From DASZHJ01 sp035517495 (GTDB lineage: Bacteria; Pseudomonadota; Alphaproteobacteria; ATCC43930; CGMCC-115725), in the NCBI GenBank assembly GCA_035517495.1, contig DATIYT010000064.1, forward strand, positions 20,025-84,024: DNA of 64,000 bases, in the 5' to 3' direction. Shown here in pieces: positions 17,282-26,004 of this stretch (positions are counted from its first letter, which is position 1; the number at the start of each line of letters is the position of its first letter). Both the position numbers and the translations under genes were made by a program. The notes beneath the pieces were generated by a model. It did not search any database. It saw only the letters and a program-made list of their open reading frames with translations, and was not told where the DNA came from.

Positions 17282-20069
17282 TCACCGCGCCGCCGCTCCC
17301 TCGACACCCGCGCAGACATCAATCGCGGGCATATCGTCGGGATATCCCGCAAGCCGCATCTCGTCCCGGGTCATGGTGCCGAAGTTGCGGAGTTGATGCG
17401 TACAGACCTCGGCCACCAGCTTCTCCGTCGACTCCGTTACGAGATGTACATCCCAGAGGCGCGCGGTTTTGTCATAAGAAGCGGTTACGACGCGCGTCCC
17501 GTCCGGGCTAAAAGCGGCGGACTCCACACCGCCCTCGTGCCCGCGCAGGACCGCGATTTCCTTCCCGCTGGCGGCATCCCAAAGGCGCGCGGTCTTGTCA
17601 TCGGACGCGGTGACGATGCGCGTCCCGTCCGGGCTGAATACGGCGGACCGCACAATGTTCTCATGCCCGCGCAGAGCCGCGATTTCCTTCCCGCTGGCGG
17701 CATCCCAGAGGCGTGCGGTGTTGTCCTCGGACGCGGTGACGATGCGGGTCCCGTCCGGGCTGAATGCGGCGGACAACACATCGCCCTCATGGCCGCGCAG
17801 GACCAAGAGTTCCTTCCCGCTGGCCGCATCCCAGAGGCGCGCGGTCTTGTCCTCGGACGCCGTGACGATGCGCGTCCCGTCCGGGCTGAATGCGGCCGAA
17901 AACACAGCGCGCAGGACCGTGATTTCCTTGCCGGTGGCGGCGTCCCAGAACGACGGCGGCAAAGGCGGCCAATCCCCATCTCGCGCGACGCTGCAGGCGT
18001 GCGGTCCGCGCTTGAGCTGTCGCGATTTCGACGAGACGCTGCTGCTCGCGTACCAGCGACGCTTCCTTCTCCTCGCGTTCCACGGCCTCTCGCGCTGAAC
18101 AAGCCGCGAGGTAGGGCAGCGCCGGATCGATCTCGCGGGCCCAGTCGGGACCGCGTGCCGCCAGCGCCTGCGCATCCGCGAGGCGCGATCCCCGATGCGC
18201 CAGGAAATCCGTCTTACGCGCGTCGTCGGCCTTGTCCCAGTCGGCGGCGGCGAGCAGCACGCCGTCCAGCAGCAATAGTGCATCGCGATCCTCCGCCAGC
18301 AGGTCCGCGAGGGTCGGCCAGCGCCGCAGCAGCGCTTCGTGCGCGACTTCCAGGGTCGCCGCGTCCGCGCCGCCTTCCGCTGCCGCTTGCGCCGCAATCT
18401 TTCCCACCAGGAGCCGGCGCTCCGTGAGGGCGTGCGCGAGCTTCAGAAGGTCGGCCGGCAAGTCGCTCTGCCGCGCGATCCGCCGCTGTGGCGCCTTGTG
18501 CTCCCTGTCGATGCGCGCGAGCCGCGGAATGAACAGACGCCGGAGTGCCGCCCGCTGTTCCTCGCGGCGGTCGCGCCCGAAGCCGGCGTCCGCCAACGCC
18601 GCCTCCGCCTCGGATTCGATCGCGGCCGCGACGCCGCCGGTACGATCGAGCTCCGCAAGCCCGATGACGGCGGTGCCGCTGTGCTCGCGCATCAGCCGTT
18701 GCAGCACAAAGGCTAGCAGCGGCAGCGCGTCGCTCTCGCCGGCGATTTCCGCCTGCAGGCGCTCCACCACCGCGGCGTCGAACACCGGCGCCTCGGGCCC
18801 CGCCTTCTTGCGCAAGATTTCTGCGGGTTCGCGGATCACCCGCGCGATCTCGCCGTGCGGCACCGGGCCGAGGCTCAGCGGCACCTGGTCGATCCCCGCG
18901 AGCACTTCCGCGGTCTGCATCAGGCCATAGGCGTCGGAGCGGATCGTCGCCAGCAGCAGCGCCTCGTCGCCCTCGATGGCGGCGCGCGCGAGACGCAGCA
19001 ATTGCTCGCTCTCGGGCCCCGCGTCCGACGCGAACAGCTCCTCCGCCTGATCAATGCACAGGACCGGCAGCGGATAGGGCGGCTGCGACAACAGCGCGCG
19101 CCGCGCCGCCGCCTGCCGCAGCTCGCGCAACAACTCGACGAACCGCTCAGGCATTGCGAGGCGCTGGCGGAGATCGGCGCGGCTCACCCGCAGCGCGAAG
19201 CGGCGATGCACCTCTTCGAGTGCGGCCAGCAGCCCTTCGCTGCCCTCGATCGCGCCGCCGCGTCCCGAGCGGATCGCGCGCAGCGGCAACCACTGGCTGT
19301 CGTCGCGCGCAAGGCGCGGCCAGAGACCGGCGCGCAGGAACGACGACTTGCCGGAGCCGGACGCGCCCAGAATCACCAGCAGGCGCGGCGGCTTGCGCGC
19401 CGAGAGTCCGCGGAGCGCATCGAGCCCGCGCAGGATATCGGCGCTGCGGCCGAAGAACACGGCGGCATCCTCGGGCTCCAGCGCCTCGAGGCCGCGATAG
19501 GCCGCGCGCCAACCCAAGGGACCCTGCGGGTCCTTCAGGAGGTCGAAGGTCTCGGGACCGATGCCCGCCTTCTCGAGCCCGCGCTTCAGGGTCTTGAGAG
19601 CGACCTCCGCGATGTGCACCGGCGATTGCTGCCGGGTGCGCGGATGCACGGTCAGGAACCGTTCCGCCGGCTCGCCGCGCAGGGACACCACCTGCCATTG
19701 CGCGGTCAGGCCGCCCGGCAGGCGATCGATCGGCACGTCGTCGGTCAGCAGCGCGAACAGCTTCTTGTTGTCCTTGTGCGCCATTTGATATTCATCGACG
19801 CACCACTTGGACGTGAGCCACGCCTCCGAGACCAGGAACAGCACCGCCTCGCAGCGCGTCGCCGCGTCCTCCAGCGCGTGCACCCAGCGTTGGCCGGCGG
19901 CGATCCCGCGCTCGGGATCGAGATCGAGAAAGATGTCGTCTTCGCCGCTCCAGCCCTCGCGGACGAGCCAATCCCGAAGTGCGATTGCCCAGTCGTCGTT
20001 ACGGCTGGAATGGCTGATGAAGATCCGCGACAAGTTCGGTCCCACATTGGCGGCAAGGAAGGGCACCAT
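17282..20069 (-). pseudogene. TIR-STAND NTPase-WD40 protein, disrupted by a frameshift
   Basis: Read from ATG 20069. Residues ~14-140 are a TIR domain (RIFISHSSRNDDW) with a glutamate at 93 in SKWCVDE, where TIR NADases carry their catalytic residue. A STAND-like P-loop ATPase follows, with Walker A GASGSGKS at 235-242 and Walker B VLCIDQAEELF near 336-346. Next come a helical region and a predicted membrane segment (RWGLAAFAAVVL near 696-708). At about 17944-17954 the frame is lost: the original frame stops at 17787. In another frame the sequence continues at once as FWDAATGKEI and four WD40 units, to a stop at 17282. The junction joins the membrane helix directly to mid-WD40, consistent with a deletion. 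Intact relatives would sense through WD40 and act through TIR, perhaps in phage defence. A sequencing error is the main alternative. Confidence 0.8.
17440..17954 (-). repeat. WD40 tandem repeat array, 126-nt period
   Basis: The motif TCCCAGA/TCCCAAA recurs at 17451, 17577, 17703, 17829 and 17943. Spacing is exactly 126, 126 and 126 nt, then 114 nt. The units are close to identical at DNA level. The short unit next to the frameshift lacks 12 nt that would encode GHEG, including the glycine-histidine pair of a WD40 repeat. Confidence 0.9.
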
Positions 20070-20127
20070 AGGCGTGTGCCTAGGCCGCTGGCAACTATGC
20101 GGAGGCATGCACTCGCCCGCGGTTTTC

Positions 20128-20156
20128 TTGACAGGTCGGGAGCCGCTCCCCATAGT
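20128..20156 (+). promoter_or_regulatory. Sigma-70-like promoter of tRNA-Ala
   Basis: TTGACA at 20128-20133, a 17-nt spacer and CATAGT at 20151-20156, placing the start of transcription about 20 nt before the mature tRNA. It lies between the tRNA and the divergent TIR-STAND gene. Confidence 0.55.
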
Positions 20157-20183
20157 CGCCGCCCGCCGGCATCATTGGGGAAC

Positions 20184-20259
<76 letters not shown>

Positions 20260-20305
20260 AATCCCGCCCAAGTCAGTAGAGGCAGCCGTACCGAAAACGG
20301 GAAGA

Positions 20306-20340
20306 GCCCCGCCTTGGGAATAAGGCGGGGCCCTGTTGTC
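20306..20340 (+). terminator. Strong hairpin downstream of tRNA-Ala
   Basis: GCCCCGCCTT (20306-20315) pairs perfectly with AAGGCGGGGC (20322-20331) around a 6-nt loop. It is followed by CCTGTTGTC, which is only weakly T-rich. It probably ends the tRNA transcript. The remaining DNA to 20474 shows no gene. Confidence 0.65.
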
Positions 20341-20474
20341 GGATCAGCCCGGACCCCACGGGAATGGGGCGTCAGTCAAACCTTATCGGCGGAACATTAA
20401 AGAAATGTAATGTCCGGTCATCTGCCGCACCGCGCCACGGAAGAAATCCTGCGGTGGGGATAAGGTTTTTTCAA

Positions 20475-21545
20475 TCAATGCGTTAGGGTCTGGATCGCGG
20501 AACGCGGCGCCAGCGTTGCATGGGGCTCGACGAGAGCGCTCCGCGCCTGCGCCGTCAATTCGGCGACGATTTCGGCGGTGCTCGCCTCTTCCCGCAGGAA
20601 CTCGACACTCTGTCCCGCCATGAGCGAGCCTTGCTCGACGTCGCCCTCCTCGACCGCACGGCGCAGCCGCCCGGACCAGAAACCCTCGATGGCGTTCTGC
20701 GCCTCGGCCCTGGAGCAGCTCCCGTTCGCAATACGATCCAGCGTCTGACGCTGCAAATCGAGGAACTCGCGGCTGGCGGCATTGGCCAGCGCTCGCACCG
20801 GGATTACGCGGAAAGCGGGATCGAGTTGCGGCGAGAGCTGAGCGTCGCGAGCCGACGCCCTCAGATAGGCGCGCTTGGCGTGCGGATGGACGCGGCTCTC
20901 TTCGGCGCAGACGAAGCGGGTGCCGAGCTGGCAGCCGGCGGCGCCGAGGCGCAGGTAATGCGCGATCATCTCGCCACGCCCAATACCGCCCGCAACGAAC
21001 ACCGGCACGCGCGCCATCAGCGGCAGCAGGTCCTGCACCAGCACGGAAAGCGCCAGCGGGCCTACATGGCCACCGGCCTCGTGCCCCTCGGCAATCAAGG
21101 CGTCGGCGCCGTTGCGCAGCGCGCGCTCCGCCATCGCGCGCGCCGCCGCAAAGGCCATCACCTTGGCGCCCGCTCGCTTGGCGCGCGCGATCGAGTCCGC
21201 CGATGGAATTCCGCCGCCGATCACCACGTGGCTCACGCGATGATCGAGGCAGACCTCGAGCTGTGCCGCGAAATGCGGCGAGAAGGTGATGATGTTGACG
21301 CCGAAGGGCTGATCGGTCAGGTCGTCGGTGCGCGCGATCTCGCGCGAAAGACGCTCCGCGTCAAGCGCTCCTCCCGCCAGCACGCCGAAGGCGCCTGCAT
21401 TGGAGATCGCCGCCACCAGAGTGCTGTCGGAGACCCAGGTCATGGCCCCGCCCATGATCGCGCTGCGCGCGCCAAGGAAGCTCGCGCCGCGCTCCCAGGG
21501 GAGCCGGCGGCAATCGCGCGCAAAACCGTTCGAATCGCCAAGCAT
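20475..21545 (-). CDS. Nitronate monooxygenase-like FMN protein (2-nitropropane dioxygenase family)
   Basis: 356 residues from ATG 21545; upstream in-frame ATGs lie in sequence unlike the family. It is a TIM-barrel flavoprotein. The N-terminal segment with ARSAIMGGAMTWVSD and GAFGVLAGGAL, HVVIGGGIPSAD, the EGHEAGGHVG loop and VFVAGGIGRGEMIAHYL/GAAGCQLGTRFV for FMN phosphate binding match the family. Members oxidise nitronates, but many are related enoyl-reductase-like flavoproteins, so the substrate is uncertain. It is isolated, with no obvious operon partner. Confidence 0.88.
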   Translation of the reverse strand: MLGDSNGFARDCRRLPWERGASFLGARSAIMGGAMTWVSDSTLVAAISNAGAFGVLAGGALDAERLSREIARTDDLTDQPFGVNIITFSPHFAAQLEVCLDHRVSHVVIGGGIPSADSIARAKRAGAKVMAFAAARAMAERALRNGADALIAEGHEAGGHVGPLALSVLVQDLLPLMARVPVFVAGGIGRGEMIAHYLRLGAAGCQLGTRFVCAEESRVHPHAKRAYLRASARDAQLSPQLDPAFRVIPVRALANAASREFLDLQRQTLDRIANGSCSRAEAQNAIEGFWSGRLRRAVEEGDVEQGSLMAGQSVEFLREEASTAEIVAELTAQARSALVEPHATLAPRSAIQTLTH

Positions 21546-21780
21546 TGTCGTGTTGTCTCTGGATGCTCTGCAGTTGCTCCGCCGAGGATGCGCCCGGTAG
21601 GGATAAGACATCCTTGAAAACGTCCCGCATTTTATCGAACCATTGGCGCTGGCCCGCCGCTGATGCGTGCGAAAAACCTCGAAAATACCGGCGGTTGTCG
21701 CGACGATCGCGATTGCAGATTCATGTCTCGTTAAACACGCGCGCGCAGGCTCGATGCATGGTCGTCCCGGAGAAAATTCG

Positions 21781-21981
21781 ATGATAGCGATGTCCGACAC
21801 TGCAACTCGTACCGCGCGGCTGATCGAGGCTATCGACAGCGAGATCGAGCGCCTGGACGCGCTCAATCCCCATCACGCGCGCTCCCTTGATCCGTTGCTG
21901 CGCTACCGCGAACAGCTTCGTGTCGCACGCGACCCCGAGCCGCTGCACGAATTGCTGTCACCGCATTTCGACGTGGTGTGA
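21781..21981 (+). CDS. Small hypothetical protein (66 aa)
   Basis: ATG 21781 is preceded by GGAGA at a suitable distance. The product is short, charged and probably all-helical (TARLIEAIDSEIERLDALNPHHARSLD, in part), with no signal peptide or membrane segment. It could be a small coiled-coil protein. Coding status rests on the ribosome binding site and ordinary residue composition only. The 235 nt upstream contain no other recognisable feature. Confidence 0.5.
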   Translation: MIAMSDTATRTARLIEAIDSEIERLDALNPHHARSLDPLLRYREQLRVARDPEPLHELLSPHFDVV

Positions 21982-22128
21982 ACCGCGAGGTCAGCCGCTC
22001 TCCGCGATCTCGTGCCTTCATCGGTGGCGGGGTGAGGACCAAGCCAAGGGGGATCACACCTGGGGGGCGCGATTAGGCCCGCGCCTGAGCCGTCACTCGC
22101 CCTGATATTTCCTATATAGTCATCGGCG

Positions 22129-22353
22129 ATGCGAGCTTTTTCCTGCATCGCGACGCTCGGGATTGCGGCCGTGCTCGGCGTCGCCGTGGCCCTGTTGCCG
22201 AGCGGCCGTGCGCATGCCGACGGCTACGAGGTCTCCTATGCCGCGGGCGGTAGGGATGCGGCGGGGACCTTCACGGGCGGGACCGAGATGCGCGTGCTCG
22301 CCGCCCATGACGGCAAGCTCTATGCCGGAAACGGCTATAGAACCCCTCGGTGA
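22129..22353 (+). pseudogene. Truncated secreted protein fragment (74 aa)
   Basis: ATG 22129 opens a clear signal peptide (IAAVLGVAVALLPSG, cut likely after AHA). A mature start GYEVSYAAGGRDAAG and EMRVLAAHDGKLYAGNGY then follow, after which the frame runs into TGA at 22353. A propeller-like strand such as HDGKLYAGNGY normally continues for hundreds of residues, so this looks like the 5' remnant of a larger exported protein. It could instead be a genuine short peptide. No continuation was recognised in the next 70 nt before the stop of the convergent acyl-CoA synthetase gene. Confidence 0.45.
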
Positions 22354-22424
22354 AGCGGCCGCAAACCCGCCGGAGAATTGCAGCCCCTTCGCCCGAACGG
22401 TCTTGATCGTGGAGCAGTAACGGT

Positions 22425-24554
22425 CTACTTGATCAGCCCCGCACCGCGCGCCCATTTGTACTTGGCGCCCAGCACGGCAACCGGGATTTCCGTCGAGTAG
22501 GGATAAGCGGGAATGCCGTGGTCATAGAGATGCTCGGCCGCCTGCTCCACCTGCACATCGCCCGCAAGCGACGCCACAATCGGCTTGGTGATCCCCTGCG
22601 CCTTCATCTCCTCGACCACCTCGACCACCAGGTTCGCGAACACCGCGGGGGGCGTGATGATGGTGTGCCAGTAGCCGAGGATCAGCGCGTGGATGCGCGG
22701 GTCCGAGAGGCCCAGGCGGATGGTGTTCTTGTAGGTGGTGGGCGGCTCGCCGCCGGTGATATCGACGGGATTGCCCGCGGCGCCGAAGGGCGGAATGAAC
22801 TTTCGGAATGCCTGATCGAGATCGGACGGCATCGCCATCAGCTTGAGCCCGTTCTCGACGCAAGCGTCGGACAGCAGCACCCCGGAGCCGCCCGCACCCG
22901 TGATGATCACGACGTTCTCGCCCTTGGGCGTCGGGAGCTTCTGCAGGCCGCGGGCGTAGTCCAGCATGTCGCGCAGGCCGGGCGCCCGGATCACGCCCGA
23001 TTGCCGCAGCACGTCGTCATAAATCTTGTCGTTGCCGGCAAGCGCGCCGGTATGCGAGCTCGCGGCGCGAGCACCCATGGCGGTCCGCCCCGCCTTCAGC
23101 ATCACCACCGGCTTTTTCTTGGTCACGCGTTTTGCGACGTCGGCGAAGGAACGTCCGTCCTTCAAGTCTTCGCAGTGCATGGCGATCACGTGCGTGTTGT
23201 CGTCCTGCTCGAAAAAGGTGAGCAGATCGTCTTCGTCCAGGTCCGACTTGTTGCCCAATCCCACGATCGCCGAGACGCCCATCTTGGCCGAGCGCGAGAA
23301 GCCGATAATGGCCATGCCGATGCCGCCGGACTGCGAGGAGAGTGCCGCGTGGCCCTTGTAGTCATAGGGCGTGCAGAAAGTCGCGCAGAGATTCTGCGGC
23401 GTGTAGTAGTAGCCATAGATATTGGGGCCCATGAGGCGGATGCCGTATTTGAGGCCGATCGCCTGAATTTCCTTCTGCCCCTCCACGTTTCCGGTCTCTG
23501 CAAATCCCGAGGGTATCAGCACCGCGCCCGGAATCTCCTTCTCGCCGCATTCGATGAGCGCCTGCGCCACGAACTTGGCGGGTATCGCGAACACCGCCAC
23601 GTCGATGACGCCGGGGACGTTCTTGACGCTCGGATAGGCCTTGCGGCCCATGATCTCCGAGGCCTTGGGATGGATCGGATAGATCTGCCCCTGGTAGCCG
23701 CCGTTGATCAGGTTCTTCATGACGGAGTTGCCGATCTTGCCGTCCTCCGCCGAGGCGCCGATAACCGCGACCGCTTTGGGCCGCATGATACGGCTCATCT
23801 GCCGCACGATCTCGTCCTGGCTCGGTCGGTAACGCGCGGGCGCCGGTTCCCAGTCGCAGACGATGCGGACGTCCGCCGCAACCGCGCCGCTCTTGCTGGC
23901 GAAGACCGGATTCAGGTCCATCTCTGCGATCTCGGGAAAATCGCTCACGAGCTTGGAGACGTTCTGGATCAATCCCGCGAGCGCCCGGCGGTCGACGCCG
24001 GCGCCGCCGCGCACACCCTTCAGCACTTCGGCCGCGGCGATGCCGTCGAGCATCGAAAGCGCGTCTTCGCGCGAAGCCGGCGCCAAGCGGAAGGTCACAT
24101 CCTTCATCACCTCCACCAGCACGCCGCCCAATCCGAACGCCACCAATTTTCCGAAGCTCGGATCGGTGACGGCGCCGACGATGACTTCCTGGCCGCCGCT
24201 CAGCATCTGCTGTACCTGCACGCCCTCGATCTTGGCCTTGCGGTTGTATTTCTTGGCGCTGGCGATGATCCTGGCGTAGCCCTCCTGCGCCTCGGCGGGC
24301 GTCTTGACGCCGACGATGACGCCGCCCGCCTCGGTCTTGTGCAGGATGTCCGGCGAGACGATCTTCAGCACCACCGGGAAGCCCATCTTGCGCGCGAGGC
24401 TCGCCGCCTCCTTGGCGCTGGTCGCGACACCCTCCTTGGGCACCGAAATGGCATACGCGTCGCAGACGAGCTTGCCCTCGGGCGCCGTGAGCGCCGTGCG
24501 GCCTTCTGCCTTGACCTGCGCCAAAACCTTGCGAACCGCCGCCTTGTTTGCCAT
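22425..24554 (-). CDS. ADP-forming acyl-CoA synthetase (acetate-CoA ligase family), beta-alpha fusion
   Basis: 709 residues. The N-terminal ~220 residues form an ATP-grasp beta-type domain (FPVVLKIVSPDILHKTEAGG). The alpha-type CoA-binding and ligase-CoA domains follow (RIMRPKAVAVIGASAEDGKIG). The phosphohistidine motif SSHTGALAG lies in the C-terminal third, and LSSQSGGIG binds CoA. Such enzymes interconvert acid + CoA + ATP with acyl-CoA + ADP + Pi. As the last gene behind oxc and frc it may activate oxalate or formate, or recover ATP from an acyl-CoA; the substrate is inferred only from position. The start is ATG 24554 with a GGGAA-type site. A hairpin repeat separates it from frc. Confidence 0.88.
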   Translation of the reverse strand: MANKAAVRKVLAQVKAEGRTALTAPEGKLVCDAYAISVPKEGVATSAKEAASLARKMGFPVVLKIVSPDILHKTEAGGVIVGVKTPAEAQEGYARIIASAKKYNRKAKIEGVQVQQMLSGGQEVIVGAVTDPSFGKLVAFGLGGVLVEVMKDVTFRLAPASREDALSMLDGIAAAEVLKGVRGGAGVDRRALAGLIQNVSKLVSDFPEIAEMDLNPVFASKSGAVAADVRIVCDWEPAPARYRPSQDEIVRQMSRIMRPKAVAVIGASAEDGKIGNSVMKNLINGGYQGQIYPIHPKASEIMGRKAYPSVKNVPGVIDVAVFAIPAKFVAQALIECGEKEIPGAVLIPSGFAETGNVEGQKEIQAIGLKYGIRLMGPNIYGYYYTPQNLCATFCTPYDYKGHAALSSQSGGIGMAIIGFSRSAKMGVSAIVGLGNKSDLDEDDLLTFFEQDDNTHVIAMHCEDLKDGRSFADVAKRVTKKKPVVMLKAGRTAMGARAASSHTGALAGNDKIYDDVLRQSGVIRAPGLRDMLDYARGLQKLPTPKGENVVIITGAGGSGVLLSDACVENGLKLMAMPSDLDQAFRKFIPPFGAAGNPVDITGGEPPTTYKNTIRLGLSDPRIHALILGYWHTIITPPAVFANLVVEVVEEMKAQGITKPIVASLAGDVQVEQAAEHLYDHGIPAYPYSTEIPVAVLGAKYKWARGAGLIK

Positions 24555-24608
24555 GGGAAATTCCCCTCCCGAAAGTTTGTGTGTCGATGGCTCAGTCAGA
24601 GATTCCCC

Positions 24609-24666
24609 CTCACCCCGACCCTCTCCCCGAGGAGAGAGGGAGGGCCCCGCGAAGCGGGAGGGTGAG
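24609..24666. repeat. Intergenic CTCACCC...GGGTGAG hairpin repeat
   Basis: CTCACCC at 24609-24615 pairs with GGGTGAG at 24660-24666, and an inner CCCTCTCC pairs with GGAGAGAGGG. Elements of this design are common between genes in high-GC proteobacteria. It lies between frc and the acyl-CoA synthetase gene and may weaken read-through. Confidence 0.6.
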
Positions 24667-24683
24667 CGGAAATCCCCGCTAAC

Positions 24684-25931
24684 TCAAACCGCTCCCGTCG
24701 CGCGCATCGCCTCGATTTCGCGCGGATCGAAGCCCAGCTCGGCCAGCACCTCGTCCGTATGCTCGCCGAGAAGCGGCGAGCGTTTCACCTCGGAGGGACT
24801 GTCGGAGAGCTTGATTGGATTGCCGACGGTCAGATACTTGCCGCGCGAGGGATGATCGACCTCGACCACGGTACCGGTCGCGCGCAGCGACGGCTCCTCG
24901 GCCAATTCCTTCATGGAGAGAATGGGACCGCAGGGGATGTCGTACTCGTTCAGGATGTCCATCGCCTCGAACTTGGTCTTGGTCTTGGTCCAATCCTCGA
25001 TCGCGGCGAAAATCTCTTTGAGGCGCGGCAGCCGCGCGTCGGGCTTCGCGTAATCGGGGTGGGTGATCCACCCCTCCTTGCCGATCACTTTGCAGATGCT
25101 GTCCCAGACCGGCGCCTGAGTGATGAAGTAGATGTAGGCATTGGGGTCGCTCTCCCACCCCCTGCACTTCAGTATCCAGCCGGGTTGGCCGCCGCCCGAG
25201 GCATTGCCCGCGCGCGGCACCGCCGTTCCGAACTGGCCATGCGGATATTGCGGATACTCTTTCATCACGTGGGTGCGGTCGAGGCGCTGCTGGTCGCGCA
25301 GCTTGACCCGGCAGAGATTGAGCACGCCGTCCTGCATCGCCGCCAGCACGCGCTGACCCTTGCCCGTGGTATTGCGCTGATAGAGCGCGCAGACGATGCC
25401 GAGCGCCAGATGCAGTCCCGTTCCGCTGTCGCCGATCTGCGCGCCGGTCACCAGCGGCGGGCCATCGTCGAATCCGGTGGTCGAGGCGGCGCCGCCCGCG
25501 CACTGCGCCACATTCTCATAGACCTTGCAGTCCTCGTAAGGTCCGGGGCCAAAGCCCTTGACCGATGCCACGATCATGCGGGGGTTTAGCTGTTGCACGC
25601 GCTCCCAGCCGAGCCCCATGCGCTCGAGCACGCCAGGCGCGAAGTTTTCCACCAGCACGTCGCAGTGTTTCACCAGCGCTTCCAGCACGGTTTTGCCTTT
25701 GGGATTCTTGCCGTCGATGGTGATCGAGCGCTTGTTGTGGTTGAGCATGGTGAAGTAGAGGCTGTCGGCACCGGGGATATCCTGGAGCTGGCCGCGCGTG
25801 ATGTCGCCGACCCCCGGCCGTTCCACCTTGATCACGTCGGCGCCCAACCACGCCAATAGCTGCGTGCAGGTCGGCCCCGACTGCACATGGGTGAAGTCGA
25901 GGATGCGCACACCGTCGAGTGCCTTGCCCAT
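24684..25931 (-). CDS. frc: Formyl-CoA:oxalate CoA-transferase
   Basis: 415 residues, a class III CoA-transferase that moves CoA from formyl-CoA to oxalate. The catalytic aspartate is D168 (GAQIGDSGTGLHLALG), matching Asp169 of the Oxalobacter enzyme. The glycine loop NASGGGQPG at 243-251 is a hallmark of formyl-CoA transferases rather than of other family members. The MGKALDGVRILDFTHVQSGP N-terminus is also typical. It lies 73 nt after oxc on the same strand. The neighbouring oxc makes formyl-CoA, so the pair forms the known cyclic oxalate pathway. Confidence 0.95.
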   Translation of the reverse strand: MGKALDGVRILDFTHVQSGPTCTQLLAWLGADVIKVERPGVGDITRGQLQDIPGADSLYFTMLNHNKRSITIDGKNPKGKTVLEALVKHCDVLVENFAPGVLERMGLGWERVQQLNPRMIVASVKGFGPGPYEDCKVYENVAQCAGGAASTTGFDDGPPLVTGAQIGDSGTGLHLALGIVCALYQRNTTGKGQRVLAAMQDGVLNLCRVKLRDQQRLDRTHVMKEYPQYPHGQFGTAVPRAGNASGGGQPGWILKCRGWESDPNAYIYFITQAPVWDSICKVIGKEGWITHPDYAKPDARLPRLKEIFAAIEDWTKTKTKFEAMDILNEYDIPCGPILSMKELAEEPSLRATGTVVEVDHPSRGKYLTVGNPIKLSDSPSEVKRSPLLGEHTDEVLAELGFDPREIEAMRATGAV

Positions 25932-26004
25932 CTTGGTCTCCGAAGTTCCGTCGTTGCGTTTCCCGTGATTCCCTGCCGGTCGCCGCGTTGCGCGGCACCG
26001 CGCT

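Noticed and set aside
15919..17511. 530-codon plus-strand frame across folD, DUF167 and yggT
   Set aside because: Arg/Gln-rich low-information product covering three recognisable genes on the other strand.
17440..17954. CRISPR-like regular repeats
   Set aside because: The 126-nt period encodes WD40 units in frame and lacks unique spacers.
17940..17960. Programmed ribosomal frameshift in the TIR-STAND-WD40 gene
   Set aside because: No slippery run or nearby stimulatory structure seen, and the junction skips expected linker and repeat sequence, so a deletion or sequencing error is more likely.
22518..24665. 715-codon open frame on the plus strand antisense to the acyl-CoA synthetase
   Set aside because: Mirror frame caused by high third-position GC; His/Arg/Asp-rich product with no family resemblance, while the opposite strand encodes a well-conserved enzyme.
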